A stretch of 64,000 nt of DNA from Acidobacteriota bacterium (GCA_021793595.1 JAJYSL010000001.1:49698-113697), one strand, 5' to 3'; counted from the stretch's first letter, positions 45,422 through 54,472 are shown. Notes: generated by a model from the letters alone, not told the origin. Translations and numbers: made by a program.

Positions 45422-46285
45422 GTGACCGAGCGCCTTCGCATTTCCGCCATTCGATTTCTGAATCCTGCCCCGCTGATGTGGGATTTCGAGCACCCACCTG
45501 AGATGGAGAAGCTGGCCGAACGCTATCAGATTCACAGCGCCATGCCATCGCAATGCGCGGCGGAGCTGGCGGAGGGAAGCGCCGACATCGGGTTGATCCC
45601 GATTGCCGCCTATGCGACCACCCCAGGGTTGGCGATTCTTCCCGGTTGCACCATTGCTTCGCTCGATCGGGTGCGATCCATCGTTCTTGTCGTCAAGCAT
45701 CCCGGGGGAATCGGAGCAGCCCGTCGCGTCGCCGCAGATACAGACTCGCGAACGTCCAACGCGTACGCACAAATCATTTTCCGCAAGTTTCATCACACGG
45801 ATCCGGAGTTTCTTCCTTATGAGCCGAACCTTGACGCCATGTTGGAGGGTTGTGATGCCGCCATTCTGATTGGCGACCCGGCGCTGCATGCGCTCGAAGA
45901 TCAGAGCGCACGGCTGGCGCGCACCGGAGAGCGTTTGGAATACCTGGACCTAGCGCACGTATGGAAGCAACACGCCGGAGTGCCTTGGGTGTCGGCCGTG
46001 TGGGCAGTGCGGCCAGAAGCGATCGATGCGGCGAAGTTGACCGCGCAGCAGGTGACGGAGGACTTTCTTCATTCGCGCGACCAAGGTATGGCACACATTG
46101 AGGATCTTGTACGAGAATGGGCTCCCCGCATCGCCATCCCTGCCTCTACGATTCGCAGCTATCTCTCAACCCATATTTATTACGTGCTGGATGAAGCTTG
46201 TCTGGCTGGAATGGAGCTATTCTTCCGTTATGCCGCGGAAACCGGCGTACTCCCGCAAGCCCCACCGCTGCGCTGGCTCGAGTAG
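45422..46285 (+). CDS. mqnA: Chorismate dehydratase MqnA (futalosine pathway)
   Basis: A 287-aa periplasmic-binding-protein-fold enzyme that dehydrates chorismate to 3-[(1-carboxyvinyl)oxy]benzoate, the first committed step of futalosine-type menaquinone synthesis. It begins LRISAIRFLNPAPLMWDFEH and contains GSADIGLIPIAAYA, ILIGDPAL and VSAVWAVRPEA, all typical of the family. The frame opens at 45335, but the extra residues are low-complexity and unrelated. I chose the GTG at 45422. mqnB, mqnC and mqnD are not nearby. Confidence 0.88.
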   Translation: MTERLRISAIRFLNPAPLMWDFEHPPEMEKLAERYQIHSAMPSQCAAELAEGSADIGLIPIAAYATTPGLAILPGCTIASLDRVRSIVLVVKHPGGIGAARRVAADTDSRTSNAYAQIIFRKFHHTDPEFLPYEPNLDAMLEGCDAAILIGDPALHALEDQSARLARTGERLEYLDLAHVWKQHAGVPWVSAVWAVRPEAIDAAKLTAQQVTEDFLHSRDQGMAHIEDLVREWAPRIAIPASTIRSYLSTHIYYVLDEACLAGMELFFRYAAETGVLPQAPPLRWLE

Positions 46286-46360
46286 AGTGGCTGTAGGCGC
46301 CGTCTTGCGGTCGGGTGCGCTGCTGAGGTTGCGATCAACATCTTCCTTGTGAGGTGCATC

Positions 46361-47533
46361 ATGAATCCCACCCGACGTAGTTTTCTGAAACAGGCAGGTT
46401 CCGCTGTGGCGCTTGGTGCTTTTGCTGGCGAAACGTTCACGGGTGCAATGGGCGGTGAAATGGCAACCCCGCAAGCGGAAAACAATTCGTCGAATTCGTC
46501 CTCGACGGGCGGAAAGAAAATCGGCTACTGCATTGTCGGGCTGGGTCGGATTTCCATGGGCCAATTCATGCCCGGCGTAAAAATCTCGAAGGATTCGAAG
46601 GTGGTTGCGCTGGTCAGCGGTCATCGCGACAAGGCCGAGCGGATTGCCGACGAATACAACGTTCCGCACAACGCGATTTACAACTATCAGAATTACGATT
46701 CGATCCACGACAATCCTGCAATCGACGCCGTCTACATTGCATTGCCCAATGGCATGCACGCGGAGTACACGATTCGCGCCGCCAAAGCCGGCAAGCACGT
46801 GTTGTGCGAAAAGCCGATGGCCAACTCCGTAAAGGAGTGCGAACAGATGATTGCCGCCTGTAAGCAGGCTGACCGCAAATTAATGGTCGCGTATCGCTGC
46901 CAGTATGAGCCGACAAATTTAAAAGCGATTGAATTATTGCGACAAGGATACGCTGGCAAGCTCCAGATCATGAGCAGCTCGAATGGATTCAACATTCACC
47001 CCGGCGAATGGCGGTTGAATAAGAAGATGGCGGGCGGCGGGCCATTGGTGGATGTCGGAATTTATTCCATCCAGGCGATGCGGTACCTGACCGGCGAGGA
47101 GCCTACGTTTGTCGATGCTTCGTGGTCCGTAGTCGATGATGATGGCAGGTTCAACGAAGTGGAAGAAAACGTGGTGTGGACATTTCGCTTTCCCAGCGGC
47201 GTGCTCGCACACTGCGCGACCAGCTACGGCACCAACTTTATTGGCGGATCGGCGCGAGCGATTGGCTCAGAAGGGATGCTGAAGCTGAATCCGGCGTTTG
47301 GTTATCAGGGATTGCGACTGACTGGGAAAGCGCAGGGTAAGTCGCCTATCGAAGTCGCCTTCGATAACCCGTCGCCGCACCAGTTTGCCACCGAGGCGGA
47401 TTATTTTTCCGATTGCATTCTGCAGAACAAAGAGCCAAAAACGAATGGCGAAGAAGGATTGCGGGATGAACGCATTATCACGGCAATTTATAAATCCTGT
47501 GCCGACGGCAAGCCGGTGAAGCTGACTGCGTGA
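46361..47533 (+). CDS. Gfo/Idh/MocA oxidoreductase with Tat signal (glucose-fructose oxidoreductase-like)
   Basis: A 390-aa NAD(P)-dependent oxidoreductase. The N-terminus carries a twin-arginine signal (NPTRRSFLKQ, residues 2-10), so the folded enzyme is exported with its cofactor, as known for Zymomonas glucose-fructose oxidoreductase. A Ser/Asn-rich linker precedes the Rossmann domain (CIVGLGRISMGQ). HVLCEKPMANS (the conserved EKP lysine) and GGGPLVDVGIYSIQAMRYL follow. The substrate is unknown. GAGG seven bases before the ATG at 46361 decides the start over 46349. It is not linked to a sugar cluster. Confidence 0.86.
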   Translation: MNPTRRSFLKQAGSAVALGAFAGETFTGAMGGEMATPQAENNSSNSSSTGGKKIGYCIVGLGRISMGQFMPGVKISKDSKVVALVSGHRDKAERIADEYNVPHNAIYNYQNYDSIHDNPAIDAVYIALPNGMHAEYTIRAAKAGKHVLCEKPMANSVKECEQMIAACKQADRKLMVAYRCQYEPTNLKAIELLRQGYAGKLQIMSSSNGFNIHPGEWRLNKKMAGGGPLVDVGIYSIQAMRYLTGEEPTFVDASWSVVDDDGRFNEVEENVVWTFRFPSGVLAHCATSYGTNFIGGSARAIGSEGMLKLNPAFGYQGLRLTGKAQGKSPIEVAFDNPSPHQFATEADYFSDCILQNKEPKTNGEEGLRDERIITAIYKSCADGKPVKLTA

Positions 47534-47567
47534 TCTTTGTTCGAGCATCAAAGCGACCGTGCTGGCG

Positions 47568-48284
47568 CTAAGACTCTTCCCAGTAGCCTTGATCGCGCAG
47601 GAAGTAGCTCTGGTTGCCGGAGTTGAGTGCGGTGAGGAAAAACATCCCGGCAATTCGCAAGTGACCCATCTTTCGAAGACGGCGGTTCGACGTCATCACG
47701 GTGCCGGGGATCACAGCAAATCGCTTCCGCGCCACCTGCTTGCTTAACAAATAGTCTTCCGCGTAGAGAGCCTGCTCGTTGAAGCCGCCGAGTTTCTGGA
47801 ATTCCTGGCGCTCGAACATCATAAACATGCCGGTGGCAAACGGCAGGCCCCAGCGGGAGAGTTTCTGGACGACATTGCTGCCGCCAAACAGCAGCCGATC
47901 GGCCACACTCCCATCGATGCAGCGAATGTTGGTCGTGAGGCAGTGCAGTTGATGCCGTTGCATGGCGCGGACGGATCGGCGCAGCAGGGTTGGATCACTC
48001 AGCTCTACATCCGCGTCAAGAAAAAGCACATAAGGTGTGGCAGCGCGACGCGCACCTGCATTGCGACCCACAGCCGGCAGACCTCCGGGGAGTATCTCGA
48101 TGGGGAATCGGGCCGGGAATGAACGCGCCATTTCCGCGGTACCATCGGTGGAGTTGGCATCAGCAACGCACACTCTGGTATCCGGCAAGTGCAGGTAGTC
48201 CTGCTGATTCAAAGAGGTCAACAGTTTCGGCAGGGACTGAATCTCGTTCCGTGCTGGGATAACGATGGTGAGTTCCGCCGGCAT
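47568..48284 (-). CDS. Glycosyltransferase family 2 protein
   Basis: A 238-aa GT-A glycosyltransferase: MPAELTIVIPARNE at the start, CVADANSTDGTAEMARSF, VGRNAGARRAATPYVLFLDADVE (the DAD metal/nucleotide-binding motif), FATGMFMMFERQEFQKLGGF and EDYLLSKQVARK. It is single-domain with no strong membrane helix. Homology begins at 48284, inside the upstream phosphoesterase gene, so the two genes overlap by 125 bases in different frames. The donor and acceptor are unknown; an envelope glycan or lipid is a reasonable guess from its neighbour. Confidence 0.85.
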   Translation of the reverse strand: MPAELTIVIPARNEIQSLPKLLTSLNQQDYLHLPDTRVCVADANSTDGTAEMARSFPARFPIEILPGGLPAVGRNAGARRAATPYVLFLDADVELSDPTLLRRSVRAMQRHQLHCLTTNIRCIDGSVADRLLFGGSNVVQKLSRWGLPFATGMFMMFERQEFQKLGGFNEQALYAEDYLLSKQVARKRFAVIPGTVMTSNRRLRKMGHLRIAGMFFLTALNSGNQSYFLRDQGYWEES

Positions 48285-48969
48285 ACGTCTGTATCTCCAC
48301 GCCTTGCTGGTTGATGGTGAGGAAGGTGGCGCGCGCGTCGACCCACGAGCCGGAGTTGTAGTACTCGACACCGTCGCAGAGCAGCGACAGCGCAACATGG
48401 GTGTGTCCGCAAAACACGCGCTCGCATTTTCCGATGCGCGCATCATGGATAGCCCCGCGTGCCACCTTGTCCGAGAGCAGCAGCCAGCGAGTATTCATGC
48501 GGTCGAGAAAGCGGGAGACGCATTTCGTTTGCGAATCTACTTTTTGAATTTGCAGGAAGATCAACTCGCCCAATCGACTGATCCAGAGATTCCTTTTGAC
48601 GAAGCCGTCGAATTGATGGCCGTGCATGGCCAGATGCCGCTTGCCCTCGTACTCCCAAACGTAGCGCTTATAGACGGGGACGCCGACCAGGTGCGACATC
48701 AGGTTGGCGAGGCCGGTGTCGTGGTTGCCTTCGACCCAAACCACTTCCACCTGGCGCTTTGGGTTGGAAAGTTTGCGGATGTAGGAAAGGAACCTCCAGT
48801 GTTCGCTGGTCAGGCGACGAAAATTGAGATCGGAAAAAATATCGCCCAGCAGAACCAGCCGGCGATAGCTGTACGTCTGCAGCACGTCGAGCGCGTCCTG
48901 TGCCCGACTGACTTCGGACCCAAGGTGGATGTCCGACAGAATTATCGTGTCGTACGTCGCCCCGCCCAT
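48160..48969 (-). CDS. Calcineurin-like metallophosphoesterase (LpxH/UDP-diacylglucosamine pyrophosphatase-like)
   Basis: A 269-aa phosphoesterase with a complete two-metal site: SDIHLGSE (Asp13, His15), GDIFSD (Asp43), GNHDTG (Asn82, His83), MHGHQFD (His116, His118) and FCGHTHV (His189, His191). The core closes with NSGSWV (205-210). The pattern resembles LpxH-like UDP-2,3-diacylglucosamine hydrolases, but those cannot be told from related phosphoesterases by eye. The last 41 residues are encoded by DNA that also encodes the start of the glycosyltransferase. The two genes are thus translationally coupled. Confidence 0.85.
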   Translation of the reverse strand: MGGATYDTIILSDIHLGSEVSRAQDALDVLQTYSYRRLVLLGDIFSDLNFRRLTSEHWRFLSYIRKLSNPKRQVEVVWVEGNHDTGLANLMSHLVGVPVYKRYVWEYEGKRHLAMHGHQFDGFVKRNLWISRLGELIFLQIQKVDSQTKCVSRFLDRMNTRWLLLSDKVARGAIHDARIGKCERVFCGHTHVALSLLCDGVEYYNSGSWVDARATFLTINQQGVEIQTYAGGTHHRYPSTERDSVPAETVDLFESAGLPALAGYQSVRC

Positions 48970-49117
48970 GCCCTAGTTATGCAGCACATTCAGCGACAGA
49001 ATGATGACTCGGCGATGAATAATCCGTGAATCGTGAAGGCAGAAATCCAGACTGGGCAATGCGTTGAATTTGCAGTTCTACAAGAGGGCATCGCCAGCGA
49101 TCGTGAAGGAACTCGGC

Positions 49118-49146
49118 TTGACATTCGAGTCGGCCACGGATAGGCT
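49118..49146 (+). promoter_or_regulatory. Candidate sigma-70 promoter of dprA
   Basis: A perfect -35 TTGACA (49118-49123) is followed after 17 bases by TAGGCT (49141-49146), which matches the -10 consensus only in part. It lies about 75 bases before the proposed dprA start in a 252-bp non-coding gap that holds nothing else I recognise. A second AT-rich box, TATATAAAAT, sits directly before the start codon. Confidence 0.4.
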
Positions 49147-49221
49147 CTCGCAACATCGAGCCAATTTTCGGCCGGGGTAGCTTGCTCCGCGAAAATGCTG
49201 TCTCTTATCTATATAAAATTG

Positions 49222-50424
49222 ATGATGAAAACACCGGCACAATCCGCTGACAGCACGCAAACCGTCGCTGCTCAACTCGTCGACGGCGAGCGGCTGGCCT
49301 GGCTGGCGCTAACCATGACCAGCGGGCTGGGTCCTACGCGCATCTGGCGGGCAGTGAACTCCACCGGTACCGCGCAAGGTGTGCTGGGCCTGCCGCTGAC
49401 GCAGCTGGAAGGTCTGCGCTTGCCGGCCGTGTCTGCGCAGTCGATTGCCTCCGGGAAATCGCTCGCGGAAGCGGAAAAAGAATGGAACCTGGTACAGCAG
49501 GGCGGGGGAATGCTCGTCACTCCAGCGGACGAGGAATATCCGGAGCGGCTGCGAGAGATTTTCGACCCGCCGACGTTGTTATGGGTGCGCGGGGACAAGA
49601 CGCTGCTGGCCCAGCCGGGAATTGCCGTTGTCGGAACCCGTCATCCGACCCCGTATGGGACCGGCATGGCGGAGATGCTGTCGCGCGATCTGGCAGCACA
49701 TGGGTTGATCGTTTTAAGCGGCATGGCGCGCGGTGTCGATACTGCAGCTCATCGCGGTGCGCTGGACGCGCGCGGAAAAACCATAGCCGTTTGGGGTACC
49801 GGGATCGACGTGATTTATCCCAAGGAAAACAAGCGGCTGGCGGAACAGATCCTTGAGACTGGGGGAGCTATCATCAGCGAATATCCGATGGGAACATTTC
49901 CGGCGCCACAGAATTTTCCCATTCGCAATCGCATTCTGAGTGGGATGAGTGTCGGCGTGCTGGTGATTGAGGCCAGTGAGAACAGTGGGACGCGAATCAC
50001 CGCGCGTTGCGCGCTGGAACAGAATCGCGAAGTATTTGCAGTTCCTGGAAATGTGACGTCTAAGAATTCGTGGGGGCCGAACACGTTGATTAAACAGGGA
50101 GCGAAGCTGGTGGCGACCTGGGAAGATGTATGGGAAGAGTTGCCGACGCAGATTCGTTTGGAGGTGGAGGAGCGACAGGGAATTGCATCCTGCGACGGGT
50201 CTGATGCATCGTTATTTAGCAAGCCGAATTTGCCCGACCTGCCGGAAGATCAGGCGCAAGTGTTTGAGGCGCTCCGTCCCGACCAGGCATTGCAATTGGA
50301 TGAACTGGTGGAGAAGCTGGAGGATAAGTTGAGCTCATCGGAGATTTTCACTGCGCTTTTTGAATTGGAATTGGCAGGACGCGTACGCGCCATGCCGGGC
50401 AAGAATTACGTGAGGACATTTTAG
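49222..50424 (+). CDS. dprA: DNA-processing protein DprA
   Basis: A 400-aa Rossmann-fold protein that loads RecA on incoming single-stranded DNA during transformation. It has an N-terminal helix-hairpin region (about 20-90), then the core: IAVVGTRHPTPYG, SGMARGVDTAAHRGAL, WGTGIDVIYPKEN, QNFPIRNRILSG and IEASENSGTRITA. The C-terminal winged-helix domain is LPEDQAQVFEALRPDQALQL... to the end. The frame opens at 49195; I prefer the MMKTP start at 49222, though neither has a good ribosome-binding site. topA follows after 219 bases, a common dprA-topA order. Confidence 0.94.
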   Translation: MMKTPAQSADSTQTVAAQLVDGERLAWLALTMTSGLGPTRIWRAVNSTGTAQGVLGLPLTQLEGLRLPAVSAQSIASGKSLAEAEKEWNLVQQGGGMLVTPADEEYPERLREIFDPPTLLWVRGDKTLLAQPGIAVVGTRHPTPYGTGMAEMLSRDLAAHGLIVLSGMARGVDTAAHRGALDARGKTIAVWGTGIDVIYPKENKRLAEQILETGGAIISEYPMGTFPAPQNFPIRNRILSGMSVGVLVIEASENSGTRITARCALEQNREVFAVPGNVTSKNSWGPNTLIKQGAKLVATWEDVWEELPTQIRLEVEERQGIASCDGSDASLFSKPNLPDLPEDQAQVFEALRPDQALQLDELVEKLEDKLSSSEIFTALFELELAGRVRAMPGKNYVRTF

Positions 50425-50643
50425 AAAAGCAAATTTCATAGCCCTCTGCGTTCTCGATTTCCATCTCCAGGCCGATTGATTTGGCAGGCCATGGAGGGCA
50501 GATGAAATCGAATTTGTGACACTGGTCACTGGTGTCGTGCGGCGAAACCGTGTTAGTTTCGCACTTGTTACCTAATTTCCATCAACGCGTCACTTGAACA
50601 ATCCGCAAAGCAAGTTTGTACTTGAAGAGGAAAGTGTTACTGC

Positions 50644-53481
50644 ATGGCAAAGTCATTAGTCATCGTCGAATCGCCCGCGAAGGCGAAGACGATCAACAAG
50701 TATCTCGGCAAGGATTTCATCGTGGAGGCCTCGCTCGGCCACATTATGGATCTGCCGAAAAGCAAAATTGGCGTTGATCTGGAAAACGGCACCTTTGAGC
50801 CCGAGCTGATTGTGATGCCCGGCAAAGAGAAGGTTGTCGACCGGCTGAAGAAGCTGGCGTCGTCTGCGGAGGCCGTGTACCTGGCGCCTGACCCGGACCG
50901 CGAAGGCGAAGCCATTGCGTGGCACCTGGAACAGCAGCTGAAGCCCCAGCTTCGGAACAAGGCGACCATTCAGCGGGTCACATTCAACGAGATCACGCAG
51001 AAGGCAGTGAAGGCGGCGTTCCAACATGCCGGCAAGGTGGATGCGCGCCTGGTGGATGCGCAACAGACGCGGCGCGTCCTGGATCGCATCGTGGGTTATC
51101 AAATTTCTCCGTTGCTGTGGGACAAGGTCAGGCGTGGATTGTCCGCAGGCCGAGTGCAAACCGTAGCAGTGCGCTTGATTGTGGAGCGTGAACGACTGAT
51201 CAAAGCCTTTCAACCGGTCGAGTACTGGACACTGGATGCGCAACTGACGCCGGTGTTGGGTGGCGCCAAAGAGGGCCAGGAATTTACCGCGCGCTTCATG
51301 GGCATCGATGGCAAACGGGCCACTGTGGAGACGGTGAATGCGCCGTCGCTGCCGAATCAGGCGGAGACGGATGCAATTGTCGCAGCTTTGAAGACGGCAG
51401 ACTGGAAGGTTCGCGCTGTAGAAAAGAAGGAGCGTCGCCAGAATCCAACGGCTCCATTCATCACCAGCAAACTGCAGCAGGATGCCTCGCGGAAGCTTGG
51501 ATTCAATGTGCGGCGGACGATGGGCGTGGCGCAGCGTTTGTATGAAGGCGTGGAAGTCGGCAGCCAGGGAACGGTCGGTTTGATTACGTACATGCGAACC
51601 GATTCTGTCCGAGTGTCGCCGGATGCCATACAAGACGCGCGCGCTTATATCGGGAAAAAGTTGGGAGAGAAATATCTGCCGGCGAGCCCCAACGTGTTCA
51701 AAGGCAAGAAAGATGCGCAGGATGCGCACGAAGCGATTCGTCCCACCAACGTGGAACTGACGCCGGATGAGATCAAACGTTATCTGAGCGATGAGCAGTA
51801 CAGGCTGTACAAACTGATCTGGCAACGTTTTGTCGCGTCGCAAATGGTACAGGCCGTTTTCGATCAGACGACGGTGGATATTGTCGCCAAGGCCGATCGC
51901 AATTATGACTATCGCGTCACCGGCTCGGTGTTGAAATTTGACGGGTTTCTGAAAATCTATGAAGAAGCCAAAGACACGAAGGACGCCGACGATGAGGCGC
52001 TGAGCAATCGCTTGCCGGAACTGAATGATGGGCAGGCGCTGAACCTGAAACAGCTGAAGCCGGAGCAGCATTTCACGGAACCGCCGCCTCGCTTTAATGA
52101 GGCTTCCCTGGTGAAAGAGCTGGAGGAGCGCGGTATTGGCCGGCCTTCGACTTATGCCTCCATCATCAGCACGATTCAGGATCGGGAATACGCCGTTAAG
52201 GTTCCGCCGAAGGGATCGGGCAAGTTTTATCCAACTGAGCTTGGGCAGGTGGTGAACGATCTGCTGGTGAAGAATTTCCCTTACATCTTTGATCCGGCGT
52301 ACACGGCCAAGCTGGAAGTGGAACTGGATGCGGTTGAAGACGGCACAGAAAAATGGACGGATTTGCTGCGCGGCTTCTATGGATACTTTCAGGAAGAATT
52401 GAAAGTGGCCGATAAAAACATGGAAGACATCAAGCGCATGGAACAGCCGACGACGGAGAAATGTCCGGAGTGCGGCGCGCCGCTGGTGTTGAAGTGGGGC
52501 AAATTCGGATCGTTCTATGCTTGCTCTGCGTATGACAAGAAGAAGCCGGTCACGATTGCCAGCTCCGCGTGGGAGAAGGATGCAAAGAAGGCGATCAAGA
52601 AGATTGAAAGCAAGCTCGAATATCCGATGACGGTGAAGACGACGGGCGGCGCTGGGATTGCGCCAGCGGCTATCACCGTGAAGAACAGAAAAGAGCTCGA
52701 AACTGGGTTAGCGGGAGTTGCGGCTCCTGACCGCAAGCTGGTGGTGGAGCAGGTGAGCTGCAAATTCACCCGCGAGAATTATGAAGGGAAGCCCAACCTG
52801 CAGGCTGCGGAAGCGCAGGGAGCGGAAGCGGAGGAAGAGTTCTGCGAGAACTGCGGAAGAGTTATGGTGTTGCGGAACGGACCCTTCGGTCAGTTCATGG
52901 CGTGTCCGGGATATAACGAAGATCCGCCCTGCAAGACGATTCGCAAGCTGACTCACAAACAACAGCAGAAGCCTGCGGTGCCGCTGGATGAGACTTGCCC
53001 GAAGTGCGGCATGCAGTTGGTGCTGCGGACTGGGCAGTATGGCGAGTTCGTGAGTTGCAGCGGCTATCCAAAATGCAAGTACATCAAGCAGAACCTGACA
53101 GGAGTAAAGTGTCCGATCTGTGGCACTGGAGATATTGCAGAGCGCAAGGCGCGGCGAGGGAATTTCTTCTACGGATGTACGAATTATCCCAAGTGCAATT
53201 TTACTTCAAACCTGAAGCCGATTCCACAGTCGTGTCCGGAGTGCGGCAGTCCGTATTTGCTGGAGAAGTCGCTGAAGTCGGGCGTCTACCTGATTTGTCC
53301 GAATAACGAGAAGCAAGCCGCGGCGGAAGAAAAGCGCGGCAAAGGACGAGGAAAGAAAAATCAGGAAGACAAGGCCACGGCAGCCGCGAAGACAGTGGTG
53401 TGCCACTACGAAGAACGCATCGGCGATGCGCGCGAGCCGGAAGAAAAACCGGTTGAAGCCGCAGCTGCGACAGTCGCGTAA
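50644..53481 (+). CDS. topA: DNA topoisomerase I with five C-terminal zinc ribbons
   Basis: A 945-aa type IA enzyme that relaxes negative supercoils. The Toprim domain (IVESPAKAKTINKYLG, LAPDPDREGEAIAWHLE) is followed by the strand-cleavage domain with LITYMRTDSVRVS, Tyr316 being the active-site residue. VKELEERGIGRPSTYASII is also conserved. The C-terminus has zinc ribbons starting at about residues 607, 734, 785, 823 and 864. The middle three keep four cysteines; the first and last show only three. A basic, low-complexity tail follows (GKGRGKKNQ). GAGGAAAG precedes the start. Confidence 0.97.
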   Translation: MAKSLVIVESPAKAKTINKYLGKDFIVEASLGHIMDLPKSKIGVDLENGTFEPELIVMPGKEKVVDRLKKLASSAEAVYLAPDPDREGEAIAWHLEQQLKPQLRNKATIQRVTFNEITQKAVKAAFQHAGKVDARLVDAQQTRRVLDRIVGYQISPLLWDKVRRGLSAGRVQTVAVRLIVERERLIKAFQPVEYWTLDAQLTPVLGGAKEGQEFTARFMGIDGKRATVETVNAPSLPNQAETDAIVAALKTADWKVRAVEKKERRQNPTAPFITSKLQQDASRKLGFNVRRTMGVAQRLYEGVEVGSQGTVGLITYMRTDSVRVSPDAIQDARAYIGKKLGEKYLPASPNVFKGKKDAQDAHEAIRPTNVELTPDEIKRYLSDEQYRLYKLIWQRFVASQMVQAVFDQTTVDIVAKADRNYDYRVTGSVLKFDGFLKIYEEAKDTKDADDEALSNRLPELNDGQALNLKQLKPEQHFTEPPPRFNEASLVKELEERGIGRPSTYASIISTIQDREYAVKVPPKGSGKFYPTELGQVVNDLLVKNFPYIFDPAYTAKLEVELDAVEDGTEKWTDLLRGFYGYFQEELKVADKNMEDIKRMEQPTTEKCPECGAPLVLKWGKFGSFYACSAYDKKKPVTIASSAWEKDAKKAIKKIESKLEYPMTVKTTGGAGIAPAAITVKNRKELETGLAGVAAPDRKLVVEQVSCKFTRENYEGKPNLQAAEAQGAEAEEEFCENCGRVMVLRNGPFGQFMACPGYNEDPPCKTIRKLTHKQQQKPAVPLDETCPKCGMQLVLRTGQYGEFVSCSGYPKCKYIKQNLTGVKCPICGTGDIAERKARRGNFFYGCTNYPKCNFTSNLKPIPQSCPECGSPYLLEKSLKSGVYLICPNNEKQAAAEEKRGKGRGKKNQEDKATAAAKTVVCHYEERIGDAREPEEKPVEAAAATVA

Positions 53482-53555
53482 CTCTATCTTGCGCTGTAGA
53501 AAAATGTGATTGGCCGACAGCCCGTACAATCGACCTAGCAGGAAAGTGAAGAGGG

Positions 53556-53987
53556 ATGGAAAGTCAGATCGCAACTCATAACGACGCGGATATTATTCTG
53601 AAGCTGTATGACCTTCGTCGAGAGGAAGTGTTGCGCAAAGCGCGCCATTGGATTGTGTTTGAATTCAATCCAAAAACACCGGAGGAATTTCTTTCGGTGC
53701 TGCAGGGCGCCGAGAGCCAGGAAAATGCCTATTTTCGCCAGGTGATCAGCTATTGGGAGATGGCGGCTTCGCTGGTGGTTCATGGGGCGGTCAAGTCAGA
53801 TCTCTACCTGGATTCGAACGGTGAGGGAATTTTTATTTTCGCCAAGCTCCACGCATTCCGCGACGTCTATGCGTCGAAGACCGGTCTCCCGTTTATGCGG
53901 CAAACCGCGCAGATGATTGAGAATTACCCGATGGCTCGGGATAGGTTTAACGCCAGGCTGAAGACGATTCAGGAAAGCGCGACCTAA
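53556..53987 (+). CDS. Conserved-looking hypothetical protein
   Basis: A 143-aa protein that I do not recognise. It is soluble, mixed charge, and looks largely helical (DADIILKLYDLRREEVLRKA, VISYWEMAASLVVHGAV), with several Trp, Tyr and Phe. A GAGGG site lies just before the ATG, and coding-like codon use runs the full length, so I accept it as a gene. It sits 74 bases after topA. No catalytic motif, signal peptide or membrane helix is visible. Confidence 0.65.
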   Translation: MESQIATHNDADIILKLYDLRREEVLRKARHWIVFEFNPKTPEEFLSVLQGAESQENAYFRQVISYWEMAASLVVHGAVKSDLYLDSNGEGIFIFAKLHAFRDVYASKTGLPFMRQTAQMIENYPMARDRFNARLKTIQESAT

Positions 53988-54142
53988 TCGGTTCCACCAT
54001 TTCCAATGCTGTCCCGCTGAAAATCATGCCCATCTCTGTTGGCAGGAGCGCACAGGCGCTTGCCATTCGATCAAGCGGGCAGGTACAACTATTTTGCTGG
54101 TAGATAGACCCCCACGGGGAAGAAAGTTTTGAGGAGTCAACA

Positions 54143-54472
54143 ATGAAACGAATCGCATTTGTATTAGCTCTCGTAAGCATGACAGCGTTTGCCGGCGCAC
54201 AGACAGCCAAGACCCACAAACTCACTGGCTGGATTGGTGATTCCAAGTGTGGTGCGTCCATGCACACGCCGGAATGTGTGAAGAGTTGTATCAAGTCAGG
54301 ACAAAAGGCGGTCTTTGTCGACTCCAAGAATAAAGTTTGGGCCATCGACAATACCGGCGCCGTTCAGAATTACTACGGCGACAAGGTAAAGGTGGTCGCG
54401 ACTGTCGACTCCACGAATAACAGCATCCACATCGATTCAGTAAAGAAGTCGGGCAGCGCAAGCAGCATGTAA
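54143..54472 (+). CDS. Small secreted protein, DUF5818-like
   Basis: A 109-aa protein with a signal peptide (KRIAFVLALVSMTAFAGAQ, cleavage near residue 19). A short domain follows: LTGWIGDSKCGASMHTPECV, KSCIKSGQKAVFV, then a beta-rich stretch ending YYGDKVKVVATVD and SIHIDSVK. Three cysteines (in SKCGA, PECV, KSCIK) may bind metal or form disulfides. Small exported proteins of this pattern are, as far as I recall, frequent in Acidobacteria; their function is unknown. GAGGAG precedes the ATG. Confidence 0.75.
   Translation: MKRIAFVLALVSMTAFAGAQTAKTHKLTGWIGDSKCGASMHTPECVKSCIKSGQKAVFVDSKNKVWAIDNTGAVQNYYGDKVKVVATVDSTNNSIHIDSVKKSGSASSM

Noticed and set aside
50542..50562. GCGAAAC / GTTTCGC inverted repeat before topA
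   Set aside because: A 7-bp arm with a 7-base loop is plausible as an operator, but nothing else supports it.
50656..52071. A 471-codon open frame on the minus strand opposite topA
   Set aside because: It is antisense to a certain gene, is Arg/His/Leu-rich as expected of a shadow frame in G+C-rich coding DNA, and shows no domain.
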